Source of the DNA: Chryseobacterium joostei
GTDB lineage: Bacteria > Bacteroidota > Bacteroidia > Flavobacteriales > Weeksellaceae
Length of the DNA: 64,000 bases
Assembly: GCF_003815775.1 (NCBI RefSeq)
Contig: NZ_CP033926.1
Coordinates: 3,596,001 to 3,660,000, forward strand
Direction of reading: 5' to 3'
The notes under the pieces were generated by a model that made no database searches, was not told the DNA's origin, and saw only the letters and a program-made list of their open reading frames with translations. A program made the translations under genes and the position numbers. Of this stretch, positions 15,851 through 23,795 are shown piece by piece (position 1 is the first letter of the stretch; every line of letters starts with the position of its first letter).

Positions 15851-15979
15851 ACTACAAAAGTCACAGAAGCTTATTTAAATTAAAAATCAAAGATTTTTAA
15901 AAAACTTAAGTGTTCTTATGATGCATAAAGCCTATCACTTAATAAACTTAAGGGTAAGAACTTTTGTGTCTTTTGTGGT
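15851..15979 (+). repeat. MITE/REP-like element with terminal inverted repeats
   Basis: A 129-bp non-coding stretch bounded by ACTACAAAAGTCACAGAAG and its imperfect inverse CTTTTGTGTCTTTTGTGGT (16 of 19 pair). Internal CTTAAGTG/CACTTAAT arms add a second imperfect palindrome. It looks like a dispersed flavobacterial repeat rather than a gene. Confidence 0.6.
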
Positions 15980-16033
15980 AAAAAAAGAATGTTTTTACAT
16001 TCAAAAATTATAATTCAACTTAAAAAATCAACA

Positions 16034-16861
16034 ATGAAAATTTATAAATTTTTATCACTATTCTTTATTGCCCTTACCTTATTTTCTTTTTCATCATGCA
16101 GCAGCAGGGATGATGATAATCCGCAGGATACTACCCCCGGAACTCTTCAGATCAAATTTGAAAACGGATTTAATAATCTTGGGGATATTGTCCTGAACCA
16201 AACCGTACAAACCTCTTCTCAGGGGCAAAAACATAATTTTTCGACCTTAAAGTACGTCATCAGCAACATTACCCTGATTGATGAAAATGGGAATGAATTC
16301 AAATACAACGAAAATAACCCTGATAAAGGAGCATTTATAATAGATCAGGCAGATGCCGTAGCAGGAATTATTTATTTAAATCTTAACGAAATCCCGAAAA
16401 ATAATTATAAGAAAATAAAATTTGGATTGGGAATCAGTCAAAATGCATATCTATTAGGAATGGACGGTCAGGCTGAATTCTGGAACAGAGCGAAACAAAA
16501 AGGGATGTCATGGTCATGGGCTGCAGGCTATGTCTTTGTAAAATTAGAAGGGAAATACGGAACAGGTTCGGCAACCACCGAATTTATGAACCATACAGGA
16601 AATATGGGGAAAGTTGCGGAGAATAACACTCCTGATCTGTACAGAGAAATTACATTGAATCTTCCTACAACAGCAAGAGTAAATGGTAAAATAAGACCAT
16701 CCATTCATATTTTGGCAGATTTAAACCAATTTTTAAGCGGAGATAAGTCATTAACTCTTACGGAGGCTAATGCAATGATGATGGGTTCAAGCCAGCATTT
16801 GGTGGATGTTACCAACAATCTTACAAAAATGTTTAAGGTAGATCATGTACACAATGACTAA
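16034..16861 (+). CDS. MbnP family copper-binding lipoprotein
   Basis: 275 residues from the ATG at 16034; an upstream ATG at 15989 would add 15 residues before a normal lipoprotein signal that ends SSC near residue 20. An acidic DDDNPQ linker follows, then the MbnP-like domain: TLQIKFEN, the conserved FSTLKYVISNITLID block, GLGISQNAY and KQKGMSWSWAAGYVFVKLEG. MbnP proteins bind copper using a tryptophan-derived kynurenine made by the di-heme enzyme MbnH (family knowledge); the Trp residues in SWSWAAG are candidates. The following gene is MbnH-like and overlaps by 8 bp. Original members accompany methanobactin clusters; none is seen here, so the pair likely serves general copper binding or sensing in the periplasm. 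Confidence 0.88.
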   Translation: MKIYKFLSLFFIALTLFSFSSCSSRDDDNPQDTTPGTLQIKFENGFNNLGDIVLNQTVQTSSQGQKHNFSTLKYVISNITLIDENGNEFKYNENNPDKGAFIIDQADAVAGIIYLNLNEIPKNNYKKIKFGLGISQNAYLLGMDGQAEFWNRAKQKGMSWSWAAGYVFVKLEGKYGTGSATTEFMNHTGNMGKVAENNTPDLYREITLNLPTTARVNGKIRPSIHILADLNQFLSGDKSLTLTEANAMMMGSSQHLVDVTNNLTKMFKVDHVHND

Positions 16862-17903
16862 TTTTTTCATAAAAACAGTACTGGCTCTGGGGATTATTCT
16901 CCTGAGCTGTACTTCTTGTTCGGATGAGGTGATGCAGCCGCTTGATAAAAATGAAGCATATGATCTGAGGTTTCCATCTTATTTTCCGGAAATGACTTTT
17001 GATAAATCTGCCAATCCGGTTACCAAAAATGGAGTAGAACTGGGTAGAAAATTGTTCTATGAGGGAAGACTTTCCAGAAATAATACCATTTCCTGTGGCT
17101 TTTGTCATATTCAGGAAAATGCTTTTACCCATCACGGACATACGGTAAGCCACGGTGTTGATGATAGGATAGGAATTAGAAATGTGCCCCCCATTCAGAA
17201 TATGGCATTTCTCAAAAGGTATATGTGGGATGGGGTGATTCATAATTTAAATGAACAACCCATTATCCCGATGACGGATGTGAATGAAATGGATAGCTCT
17301 ATGCCGGAAGCTATTTCCAAAATAAAAGATGATCCGAAGTATAAAAAACTATTCAGTGCAGCCTATGGAGATGAAAATGTAACAGGCGAAAGGATCTTAA
17401 AGGCATTATCACAATTTATGGCATCAATGATTTCTGCCGATTCCAAGTATGACAGATTCAAGCAAGGAAAAGAAAGTCTCACTTCTGAAGAATCTCAGGG
17501 AATGGCTTTATTCAATCAGAAATGTGCGTCTTGCCATAGCGGAGGATTGTTTACTGATGAAAGCTTTAGAAATACAGGAATGTATTACAATAATCAATTT
17601 AAAGATGCAGGTCTTCATCGAGTAACCCTGAATCAGAATGACTGGATGAAATTCCGGGTACCCAGCTTGAGAAATGTGGAGTATACAGCTCCTTATATGC
17701 ATGACGGAAGATTTTATACGTTAGAAGCAGTCCTTAATTTTTACTCAGACAACGTAGAAGATAATCCTAATCTGGATCCGCAACTGAAACAGAATAATCA
17801 CATTGGAATTGCCATGAACAGTCAGGAAAAGCAATTGATTATTACCTTTCTGAAAACCTTATCCGATAAAGGTTTTATCACCAATCCAAAATTCGCAGAA
17901 TAA
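16854..17903 (+). CDS. MbnH-like di-heme cytochrome c peroxidase family lipoprotein
   Basis: 349 residues from ATG 16854 (another ATG at 16845 is in frame). The lipoprotein signal ends TSC near residue 20. Two CxxCH heme sites are visible: CGFCH in the first third, followed by a His-rich loop (THHGHTVSHG), and CASCH in the second half, followed by GGLFTDESFRNTG. RVPSLRNVEYTAPYMHDGRF near residue 270 is the usual bacterial peroxidase/MauG block. In MbnH the two hemes reach a bis-Fe(IV) state and oxidise a Trp of MbnP to kynurenine; the 8-bp overlap with mbnP supports the same pairing here. A generic peroxidase is the alternative. Confidence 0.88.
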   Translation: MTNFFIKTVLALGIILLSCTSCSDEVMQPLDKNEAYDLRFPSYFPEMTFDKSANPVTKNGVELGRKLFYEGRLSRNNTISCGFCHIQENAFTHHGHTVSHGVDDRIGIRNVPPIQNMAFLKRYMWDGVIHNLNEQPIIPMTDVNEMDSSMPEAISKIKDDPKYKKLFSAAYGDENVTGERILKALSQFMASMISADSKYDRFKQGKESLTSEESQGMALFNQKCASCHSGGLFTDESFRNTGMYYNNQFKDAGLHRVTLNQNDWMKFRVPSLRNVEYTAPYMHDGRFYTLEAVLNFYSDNVEDNPNLDPQLKQNNHIGIAMNSQEKQLIITFLKTLSDKGFITNPKFAE

Positions 17904-17916
17904 TTTAAATACAGAC

Positions 17917-18864
17917 ATGAAGAAGATCATTTTAATCATAAGTATGGTCCTGTTTACAATGGGCCAGGCAAAAACAATCAGGGACAGCGCTGATATTTCA
18001 CAGAATAATTTTAGGACAATAGATTTTGATGACGATTGTGATGCCTGCGGTTGTGCTGCAGGAAACGGTTCATCAGGTTTTGAATCCTTATTGAATCCAC
18101 AATTTATAGGAATTAAATACTTTGCGCAGCATTACAAAGCAAAGGAAAATTTATTTGTAAAGGACTTGACACAGGATCAGTATTTCAATACCTTACAGAT
18201 TTGGGGAAAGATACCATTAACCCAAAAACTGAGTGTATATGCAAGTTTGCCATTCCATTTTCATGAGAAGAAAACAATGCAGGGTGATATCAGGATCAAT
18301 GGAATAGGAGATTTAAATCTGATGGGAATTTATAAGCTTTTTAATTCTAAGGATAGTTTTCATCAGCTAAGTGGAGGATTAGGAGTGAAAATTCCTTTGG
18401 GGAAGTTTGATGAAAAAGGAATCTCAGGGGTTAACCCGAGCTTTCAGTTGGGAACTGGAAGCTGGGATTATCAGGCAGCGCTGAACTATAAATTTCAAAA
18501 GAATAAAATTGCAGTATTGATTAATACAGATTACACCATAAAAACGGAAAATAAAAAGAACTATCGTTTCGGAAACCAATGGAACTATGCTGCTACAGGG
18601 TTCTATCAGATTGCAGGAAATGAAAAAACTATTTTTTCTGCAAAAGCAGGGGTACAGGGAGAAGTATATGCTCAAAACAAACAGTTTGATGAAGCCTTAC
18701 CTAATACGGCCGGAAGTGCTTTATATGGAAAACTGGGATTTGAGGCCTCTTATAAAAGATTCAGTCTGGGAAGTGAAATCATGCTGCCGGCTTATACTCA
18801 CCTTGCCGGAGGAGATATTGAAGCGAAATCACGTTTCAGTGTTTTTGTGAATATTGGAATATAA
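17917..18864 (+). CDS. Outer-membrane beta-barrel protein with N-terminal CDACGC motif
   Basis: 315 residues. A signal peptide (1-18) and an acidic stretch DFDDDCDACGCAAGNG near residue 45 are followed by repeated aromatic/amphipathic strands (FIGIKYFAQHY, LSVYASLPFHF, FSVFVNIGI at the end), as in outer-membrane barrels annotated as transporters in Bacteroidota. The Cys-x-x-Cys-x-Cys box is the notable point and may hold metal. It follows MbnH by 13 bp and is probably the third gene of an mbnP-mbnH operon, so an outer-membrane partner for copper handling is a fair inference. No family more exact than this was recognised. Transcription ends at a long hairpin at 18915. Confidence 0.7.
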   Translation: MKKIILIISMVLFTMGQAKTIRDSADISQNNFRTIDFDDDCDACGCAAGNGSSGFESLLNPQFIGIKYFAQHYKAKENLFVKDLTQDQYFNTLQIWGKIPLTQKLSVYASLPFHFHEKKTMQGDIRINGIGDLNLMGIYKLFNSKDSFHQLSGGLGVKIPLGKFDEKGISGVNPSFQLGTGSWDYQAALNYKFQKNKIAVLINTDYTIKTENKKNYRFGNQWNYAATGFYQIAGNEKTIFSAKAGVQGEVYAQNKQFDEALPNTAGSALYGKLGFEASYKRFSLGSEIMLPAYTHLAGGDIEAKSRFSVFVNIGI

Positions 18865-18914
18865 TTTTTACAGAAAGCAAAAAGAGCTGAGAAGATATTG
18901 CTTTCTATTTTCTT

Positions 18915-18978
18915 CAAAGTTTAATTTTTAGAGTCTATTCTCCTCAATGTATTCTAAAAATTAAACTTTGTTTTTTTA
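18915..18978 (+). terminator. Long terminator hairpin after the copper island
   Basis: An 18-bp perfect inverted repeat (CAAAGTTTAATTTTTAGA and its complement at 18953-18970) with a 20-nt loop, followed by a T tract. The remaining sequence to the riboswitch promoter is AT-rich with no gene. Confidence 0.7.
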
Positions 18979-19069
18979 ATCATCTTATATTTAAAATCAA
19001 ATTTCAAAGTCATTTATTTATGATATTGTAAATCATTTTGTTATTTAGGTCTATATATTAATAATTGTT

Positions 19070-19077
19070 TATCTTTG
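19070..19077 (+). promoter_or_regulatory. -7 element of the cobalamin riboswitch transcript
   Basis: TATCTTTG matches TAnnTTTG and lies just ahead of the aptamer, placing the transcript start near 19084. No good TTG -33 box at normal distance. Confidence 0.5.
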
Positions 19078-19083
19078 CCGAAA

Positions 19084-19241
19084 TTTGGTGAGCCCTAAAA
19101 AGCTCTTAAAAGGGAATCCGGTGAAAATCCGGAACAGACCCGCTGCTGTAAGCTCCACACCAAAGTTTTTGAAGAATATATCCACTGCTTTTTTAATGGG
19201 AAGGATTTCAAAAATGGAGTAAGTCAGAAGACCTGCCAGAA
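19084..19241 (+). ncRNA. Cobalamin riboswitch (aptamer)
   Basis: The sequence has the hallmarks of the AdoCbl/B12 aptamer in order: AAAAGGGAATCCGGTGAAAA, TCCGGAACAGACCCGCTGCTG, a variable arm, and the B12 box AGTCAGAAGACCTGCC near 19221-19236. It precedes a TonB-dependent receptor gene, the standard target in Bacteroidota, where bound cobalamin turns expression off. A downstream hairpin at 19338-19374 buries the receptor start codon and is a candidate expression platform. Confidence 0.92.
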
Positions 19242-19337
19242 AATATAAACGTTTGACGCTTTCGTGGAATAAAGCTTAGGACAACAATGATTTTGTGCAG
19301 TAACAGCTGTGCCTTATCGTTGCTTTCTTATATCTAT

Positions 19338-19374
19338 CCATTAGCGTTATCATTATTCCTGAATGAGCTAATGG
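19338..19374 (+). promoter_or_regulatory. Hairpin that buries the receptor start codon
   Basis: CCATTAGC (19338-19345) pairs perfectly with GCTAATGG (19367-19374), which contains the ATG at 19371; an inner TCATT/AATGA stem extends it around the loop ATTCCTG. This is a plausible translational switch for the cobalamin riboswitch upstream and supports 19371 as the start. Confidence 0.55.
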
Positions 19375-21422
19375 GGCCAAAACCGACTACATCTCAATTT
19401 CATAAGGTTGTTTTCACAGTATTCGTGTTAACATCTCAATTCTTGTTTTCCCAAACGAAGAAAAAAGACAGCATTAAGGAAGAAACCATTAAGGTTGTCA
19501 ATATTTACAAAAAGAACTTTAAAGAAATACTTCCTGCTCAGATCTTGCAGGGGGAAGAGCTTGAAAGGCTGAACAGTCACTCTGTGGCAGATGCTTTACG
19601 GTATTTCTCAGGAGTCCAGATCAAGGACTATGGAGGAATGGGTGGTTTGAAGACCATTAATATCCGAAGTATGGGAAGCCAGCACGTAGGAGTTTTCTAT
19701 GATGGAATTCAATTGGGGAATGCTCAAAATGGAGTCGTAGATTTAGGAAGATATTCCTTGGATGATCTGGAAGAGATTTCATTATACAACGGGCAAAAGA
19801 GTGAGATCTTCCAGCCCGCAAAGGATTTTGGATCATCGGGATCTATTTATTTACAGCCCAAGACCCCTGTTTTTACAGGAACCAGAAAGACTAATCTGGT
19901 CATTAGAGCCAAAAGTGCTTCCATCGATTTATTTAACCCCTCTTTCCGTTTAGAACAAAAGATTTCAAAAAGAATTTCTGCAAGCGTTAGTGCCGAGTTT
20001 CTGCAAAGTGATGGACTTTACAAATTTCGTTATACCAGAAAATATCCTAATGGGGAAACCGCTACCGATACAATTGCTAAAAGATATGACTCTGATATTA
20101 AGGCAAAACGTTTTGAAACATCCGTTAATGGTACTTTAAATAACGGAAGCTGGAATATACGTGGTTACGGTTATATTTCAGATCGTGGTATTCCGGCGCC
20201 TATTGTAAAATACCGCTTTAAGGCAAGAGGAGCGAGAATGCTTGATGAAAACTATTTTGTACAGGCCAATTTTAGAAAGAAACTATTTCCAAAGTTTGAA
20301 ACCCAGCTTAAGGCGAAATTTGCCTACGATTATACTCATTTCAATGACACTGTACTGGCTCAGACTGTTAAAAGTTCAATCAATACTTACATTCAAAGGG
20401 AAGTGTATCTTTCTTCTTCCAATTTATATTCTATTAATTCTAATTGGGATGTAAGTTTAAGTGGAGATTTTCAGTATAATAATCTGAATGCTGATTTAAC
20501 AAATTTTACGTATCCTACCCGTTATACTACACTTGTAGCATTGGCTACCACTTATCAGTGGAACAGATTAAAGTTTCTGGGAAGCCTCTTGGGTACCTTT
20601 ACCTTTGAGGAAGTAAGAAGAAATAAAAGACCAGATGACAGGAGAGAATGGACTCCGGCTCTATTTATGAGCTATCAGCCTGCTGCCATTCCGGAGCTTA
20701 CCCTTAGAGCTTTCTATAAAAAGATTTTCAGACTGCCAACTTTTAATGACCTGTATTACACCAATATCGGAAGTACCTATCTGGAACCCGAATTTACCTT
20801 TCAGCATGACATCGGGTTTACCTATCAGAAAAAATATAATAATTCTTTACTAAAGTCATTTTATGTGAAAGTAGACGGATATTATAACAGAGTTAAGGAT
20901 AAGATTGTTGCAGTACCTACTGTGAATATGTTTCGCTGGATGATGGTTAACCTTGGAAGAGTTGAAATCATTGGAGCAGATGTAAATGTTCAGGCAGAAA
21001 TGATGCTGGGAAAGGTAAAGCTGAAGCCGTTACTATCCTATACTTATCAAAGTGCCAAGGATAAGACAGATAAAGGATGGGGAATCATTCCAGGAGATAC
21101 CTTTTATGGCCAGCAAATTCCTTATACCCCTTGGCATAGCGGATCTTTTACCATGATGGCTGACTATAAGGATTGGGGATTTAATTATAGTATGATCTAC
21201 GTAGGAAAGCGCTATGACGGCCAGATGGATAATATTCAATACAATTTTGTTCAGCCTTGGTACACCCATGATCTTTCCGTTCAGAAAAAATTGAGTCTGG
21301 CCGGGCACCCATTTAAGATTAACCTTGAAATGAATAATGTTTTTAATCAGTACTATGATGTTGTACAGAATTATCCTATGCCGGGAAGAAACTTTAGACT
21401 CACTTTAAACTTCACCTTATGA
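19371..21422 (+). CDS. TonB-dependent outer-membrane receptor, cobalamin type (BtuB-like)
   Basis: 683 residues from ATG 19371, chosen because a good signal peptide (ending FLFSQ) starts there; an in-frame ATG at 19287 would add 28 residues. The plug domain shows LNSHSVADALRYFSGVQIKDYG, TINIRSMGSQHVGVFYDGIQ and the barrel ends with PMPGRNFRLTLNFTL, the C-terminal signature of TonB receptors. No carboxypeptidase-like N-terminal domain of the SusC kind is present. The cobalamin riboswitch directly upstream indicates B12 or another corrinoid as the substrate. The next gene overlaps by 4 bp and encodes a surface beta-propeller lipoprotein, as in the BtuB-BtuG pairs of Bacteroides. Confidence 0.92.
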   Translation: MGPKPTTSQFHKVVFTVFVLTSQFLFSQTKKKDSIKEETIKVVNIYKKNFKEILPAQILQGEELERLNSHSVADALRYFSGVQIKDYGGMGGLKTINIRSMGSQHVGVFYDGIQLGNAQNGVVDLGRYSLDDLEEISLYNGQKSEIFQPAKDFGSSGSIYLQPKTPVFTGTRKTNLVIRAKSASIDLFNPSFRLEQKISKRISASVSAEFLQSDGLYKFRYTRKYPNGETATDTIAKRYDSDIKAKRFETSVNGTLNNGSWNIRGYGYISDRGIPAPIVKYRFKARGARMLDENYFVQANFRKKLFPKFETQLKAKFAYDYTHFNDTVLAQTVKSSINTYIQREVYLSSSNLYSINSNWDVSLSGDFQYNNLNADLTNFTYPTRYTTLVALATTYQWNRLKFLGSLLGTFTFEEVRRNKRPDDRREWTPALFMSYQPAAIPELTLRAFYKKIFRLPTFNDLYYTNIGSTYLEPEFTFQHDIGFTYQKKYNNSLLKSFYVKVDGYYNRVKDKIVAVPTVNMFRWMMVNLGRVEIIGADVNVQAEMMLGKVKLKPLLSYTYQSAKDKTDKGWGIIPGDTFYGQQIPYTPWHSGSFTMMADYKDWGFNYSMIYVGKRYDGQMDNIQYNFVQPWYTHDLSVQKKLSLAGHPFKINLEMNNVFNQYYDVVQNYPMPGRNFRLTLNFTL

Positions 21423-22555
21423 GAAAACTGAATATCTTTTTTTTACTTTTTGCATTGGTCTCTCTTGTAGCTTGCCGTACGGATGAAATAGTGATCCCGA
21501 TGGAGGTGGTGGATGGTCTTGCTCCTCCTGAAAATACAGCCATAAAAGGGTTCTATGTATTGAATGAAGGGAACATGGGAAGTAACAAATGTACATTGGA
21601 TTTTTTTGATTATACCACAGGAACGTACTACAGGAATATCTATGCAGAAATTAATCCCAATGTTTTAAAAGAATTGGGAGATGTGGGAAATGACATTAAA
21701 ATCTATGGGGGTAAGCTATACATTGTGGTCAACGTTTCTAACACCATTGAAGTTCTTGATGCCAAAACAGCCAAGCGCATAAAATCAATTCATTTGCAGA
21801 ACTGCAGATACTTAGCATTCAATAATGGAAAAGCTTATGCCAGCAGCTATGTGGGTCCTGTAGACATCAATCCCAATGCACCTAAGGGAAAAGTAGTGGA
21901 AATTGATACTGCATCTCTTGCCATCCAACGAGAAGTAACCGTAGGATATCAGCCTGAGGAAATGGAAATCGTAGGTAATAAGCTGTTTGTAGCCAATTCA
22001 GGAGGATATATGGTTCCCAACTATGACAGAACAGTTTCCGTTATAGACTTAAACAACTTTACAGAAACCAAAAAGATTGATGTTGCTATTAATCTTCATC
22101 GTCTTAAAAAAGATAACTATGGAGATTTGTATGTAAGCTCAAGAGGAGATTACTATGATGTTCCTTCCAATTTATATTTGCTAGATGCTTCTACAGGAGC
22201 AATAAAAAAAGACTTTCACCTTGCTGTCAATGAAATGACAATCGTTAATGACAAGCTCTATTTCTACGGAAACGAATTCAATTACAATACCCATACCTAT
22301 AAGAAAACATTCGGAATCATTGATGTAAAGACCGAGCAGATTATTGCCAACAGAATTGTTGATCCGGAGTATGAAGCCATCATTAAAACTCCTTACGGAA
22401 TTGCTGTAAACCCTATCACCGAAGATATTTACATTACTGATGCAAGAAATTATGTATCGATGGGATATGTGTATTGCTTTGATAAAAACGGACATTTTAA
22501 ATGGAAAACAGAGGGTGGAAATATCCCTGCCCATTTCGCTTTTCTATATAAATAA
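21419..22555 (+). CDS. YncE/DUF5074-like beta-propeller lipoprotein (BtuG-like)
   Basis: 378 residues. A lipoprotein signal ends VAC at about residue 19. Repeated blade-like segments follow: GGKLYIVVNVSNTIEVLDAK, NNGKAYASSYVG, GNKLFVANSGG, RTVSVIDLNNF, GDLYVSSRGD and ITEDIYITDARNY, the pattern of YncE-type seven-bladed propellers with DUF5074. In Bacteroides, BtuG, a surface propeller lipoprotein, binds B12 with extreme affinity and caps BtuB; the same arrangement here (ATGA overlap with the receptor gene, under a cobalamin riboswitch) makes a BtuG-like role likely. Homology to BtuG itself was not tested. Neighbouring proteins at 22570 and 23796 complete the locus. Confidence 0.85.
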   Translation: MRKLNIFFLLFALVSLVACRTDEIVIPMEVVDGLAPPENTAIKGFYVLNEGNMGSNKCTLDFFDYTTGTYYRNIYAEINPNVLKELGDVGNDIKIYGGKLYIVVNVSNTIEVLDAKTAKRIKSIHLQNCRYLAFNNGKAYASSYVGPVDINPNAPKGKVVEIDTASLAIQREVTVGYQPEEMEIVGNKLFVANSGGYMVPNYDRTVSVIDLNNFTETKKIDVAINLHRLKKDNYGDLYVSSRGDYYDVPSNLYLLDASTGAIKKDFHLAVNEMTIVNDKLYFYGNEFNYNTHTYKKTFGIIDVKTEQIIANRIVDPEYEAIIKTPYGIAVNPITEDIYITDARNYVSMGYVYCFDKNGHFKWKTEGGNIPAHFAFLYK

Positions 22556-22569
22556 TAAAACTGAGAGAC

Positions 22570-23766
22570 ATGAACAAAAGAACTGCTAATTATTTAAAAA
22601 CCGGAGCCTTATCACTTCTTTTTGTAGGAATCATAGCTTCCTGTAAGCATGATGATAATGAATTTTCCTTTAACGGGTTAGATGACTCCTACACCATTGA
22701 GCGCTTTAAAGTACTGAATATTCCCACCAATATTTCAGGAAGTTTTACCTGGAGCATTAATGATTCTATTATTTCCAACAACTCAGAATTGGAATTCATC
22801 AGTGCAAAAGCAGATGCCTTTCCTTTAACATTAAAGATCGGACATAATGGTGAGGAAAAAGTATATCATTCTAAAATCGTTGTGACCAAGGAAACAGGAA
22901 CATTAAGTAAATACATTGCCAAGGTACTTGATTTTCGTCCGGCTGTAGGGCAGTTCATGAATGAAATCCCTGAATATGTTCAAGGTAACACCTCTGCAGA
23001 TATGCTTCAAAAAGCTAGCGCTTCTCTTGTGGGTTCCAATTCTACAATGTTAAGTCTTGGAGGCTTCGGAGGATATGTAGTATTTGGATTTGATCATACC
23101 ATACCCAATTTAAACGGAAGAGATTTTAAGATTCTGGGAAATGCATTCTTTGGAAATGCCTCCAATGATCCCCGTTCAGGAAGCTGTGAGCCGGGAATTA
23201 TTATGGTTGCCTACGACAGAAACAAAAACGGAAAACCCGATGACAATGAATGGTATGAAATTGCAGGAAGTGAATATTTTAAAAATACGACAACAAAGGA
23301 TTACAGCATAACCTATTTCAAGCCCAACGAAAATAAAGTTCCTGTTCCTGGAAATGATGGCTGGCAGACCGATATCGAATACATCAAATGGCAGGATAAT
23401 CTTGGGAATAGCGGGTTTAAAACTAAGAATACATTCCACGCACAAAGCTACTATCCTTTGTGGTTTTCAGATGCTTCCTACGGATTTACAGGAACTAGGC
23501 TTAAAGATAATTTTTATGATCAAAGCGGGACTGGAACGTATTGGGTAGGGAAATCATATGACTTTGGATATGCTGATAATGCTCCCAATACGGATGAAGC
23601 TTCCAATATTGATATCTCGTGGGCTGTTGACCGTAACGGAAGATATGTGAAATTACCGGGAATTGATTTTGTAAGAGTGCATACAGGAATCAATCAGGAA
23701 GCCGGATGGCTGGGTGAAGTTTCCACGGAAGTTGCCGGAGCCTACGATCTACATTATAAAAAATAA
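22570..23766 (+). CDS. Cobalamin-locus cell-surface lipoprotein
   Basis: 398 residues. The lipoprotein signal ends IASC near residue 24, followed by the acidic KHDDNEF typical of surface-exported lipoproteins. About residues 35-110 look like an Ig/PKD-type domain (GSFTWSINDSIISNNSELEF). The rest holds GGFGGYVVFGFDHTI, GRDFKILGNAF, SCEPGIIMVAYDRN, a Ca-binding-like DRNKNGKPDDNEW loop (D-x-N-x-D/N pattern) and WAVDRNGRYVKLPGIDFVRV. Proteins with this layout are found in B12 uptake loci of Bacteroidota. It lies 14 bp after the propeller gene in one operon. Function is probably corrinoid or partner binding at the surface; no enzyme motif seen. Confidence 0.7.
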   Translation: MNKRTANYLKTGALSLLFVGIIASCKHDDNEFSFNGLDDSYTIERFKVLNIPTNISGSFTWSINDSIISNNSELEFISAKADAFPLTLKIGHNGEEKVYHSKIVVTKETGTLSKYIAKVLDFRPAVGQFMNEIPEYVQGNTSADMLQKASASLVGSNSTMLSLGGFGGYVVFGFDHTIPNLNGRDFKILGNAFFGNASNDPRSGSCEPGIIMVAYDRNKNGKPDDNEWYEIAGSEYFKNTTTKDYSITYFKPNENKVPVPGNDGWQTDIEYIKWQDNLGNSGFKTKNTFHAQSYYPLWFSDASYGFTGTRLKDNFYDQSGTGTYWVGKSYDFGYADNAPNTDEASNIDISWAVDRNGRYVKLPGIDFVRVHTGINQEAGWLGEVSTEVAGAYDLHYKK

Positions 23767-23795
23767 TTCAACGAAATAATTTAAATTAATAAAAA

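Noticed and set aside
19287..19370. Start of the cobalamin receptor at 19287
   Set aside because: The extra 28 residues do not look like receptor sequence, and the signal peptide and start-codon hairpin both point to 19371. Not excluded.
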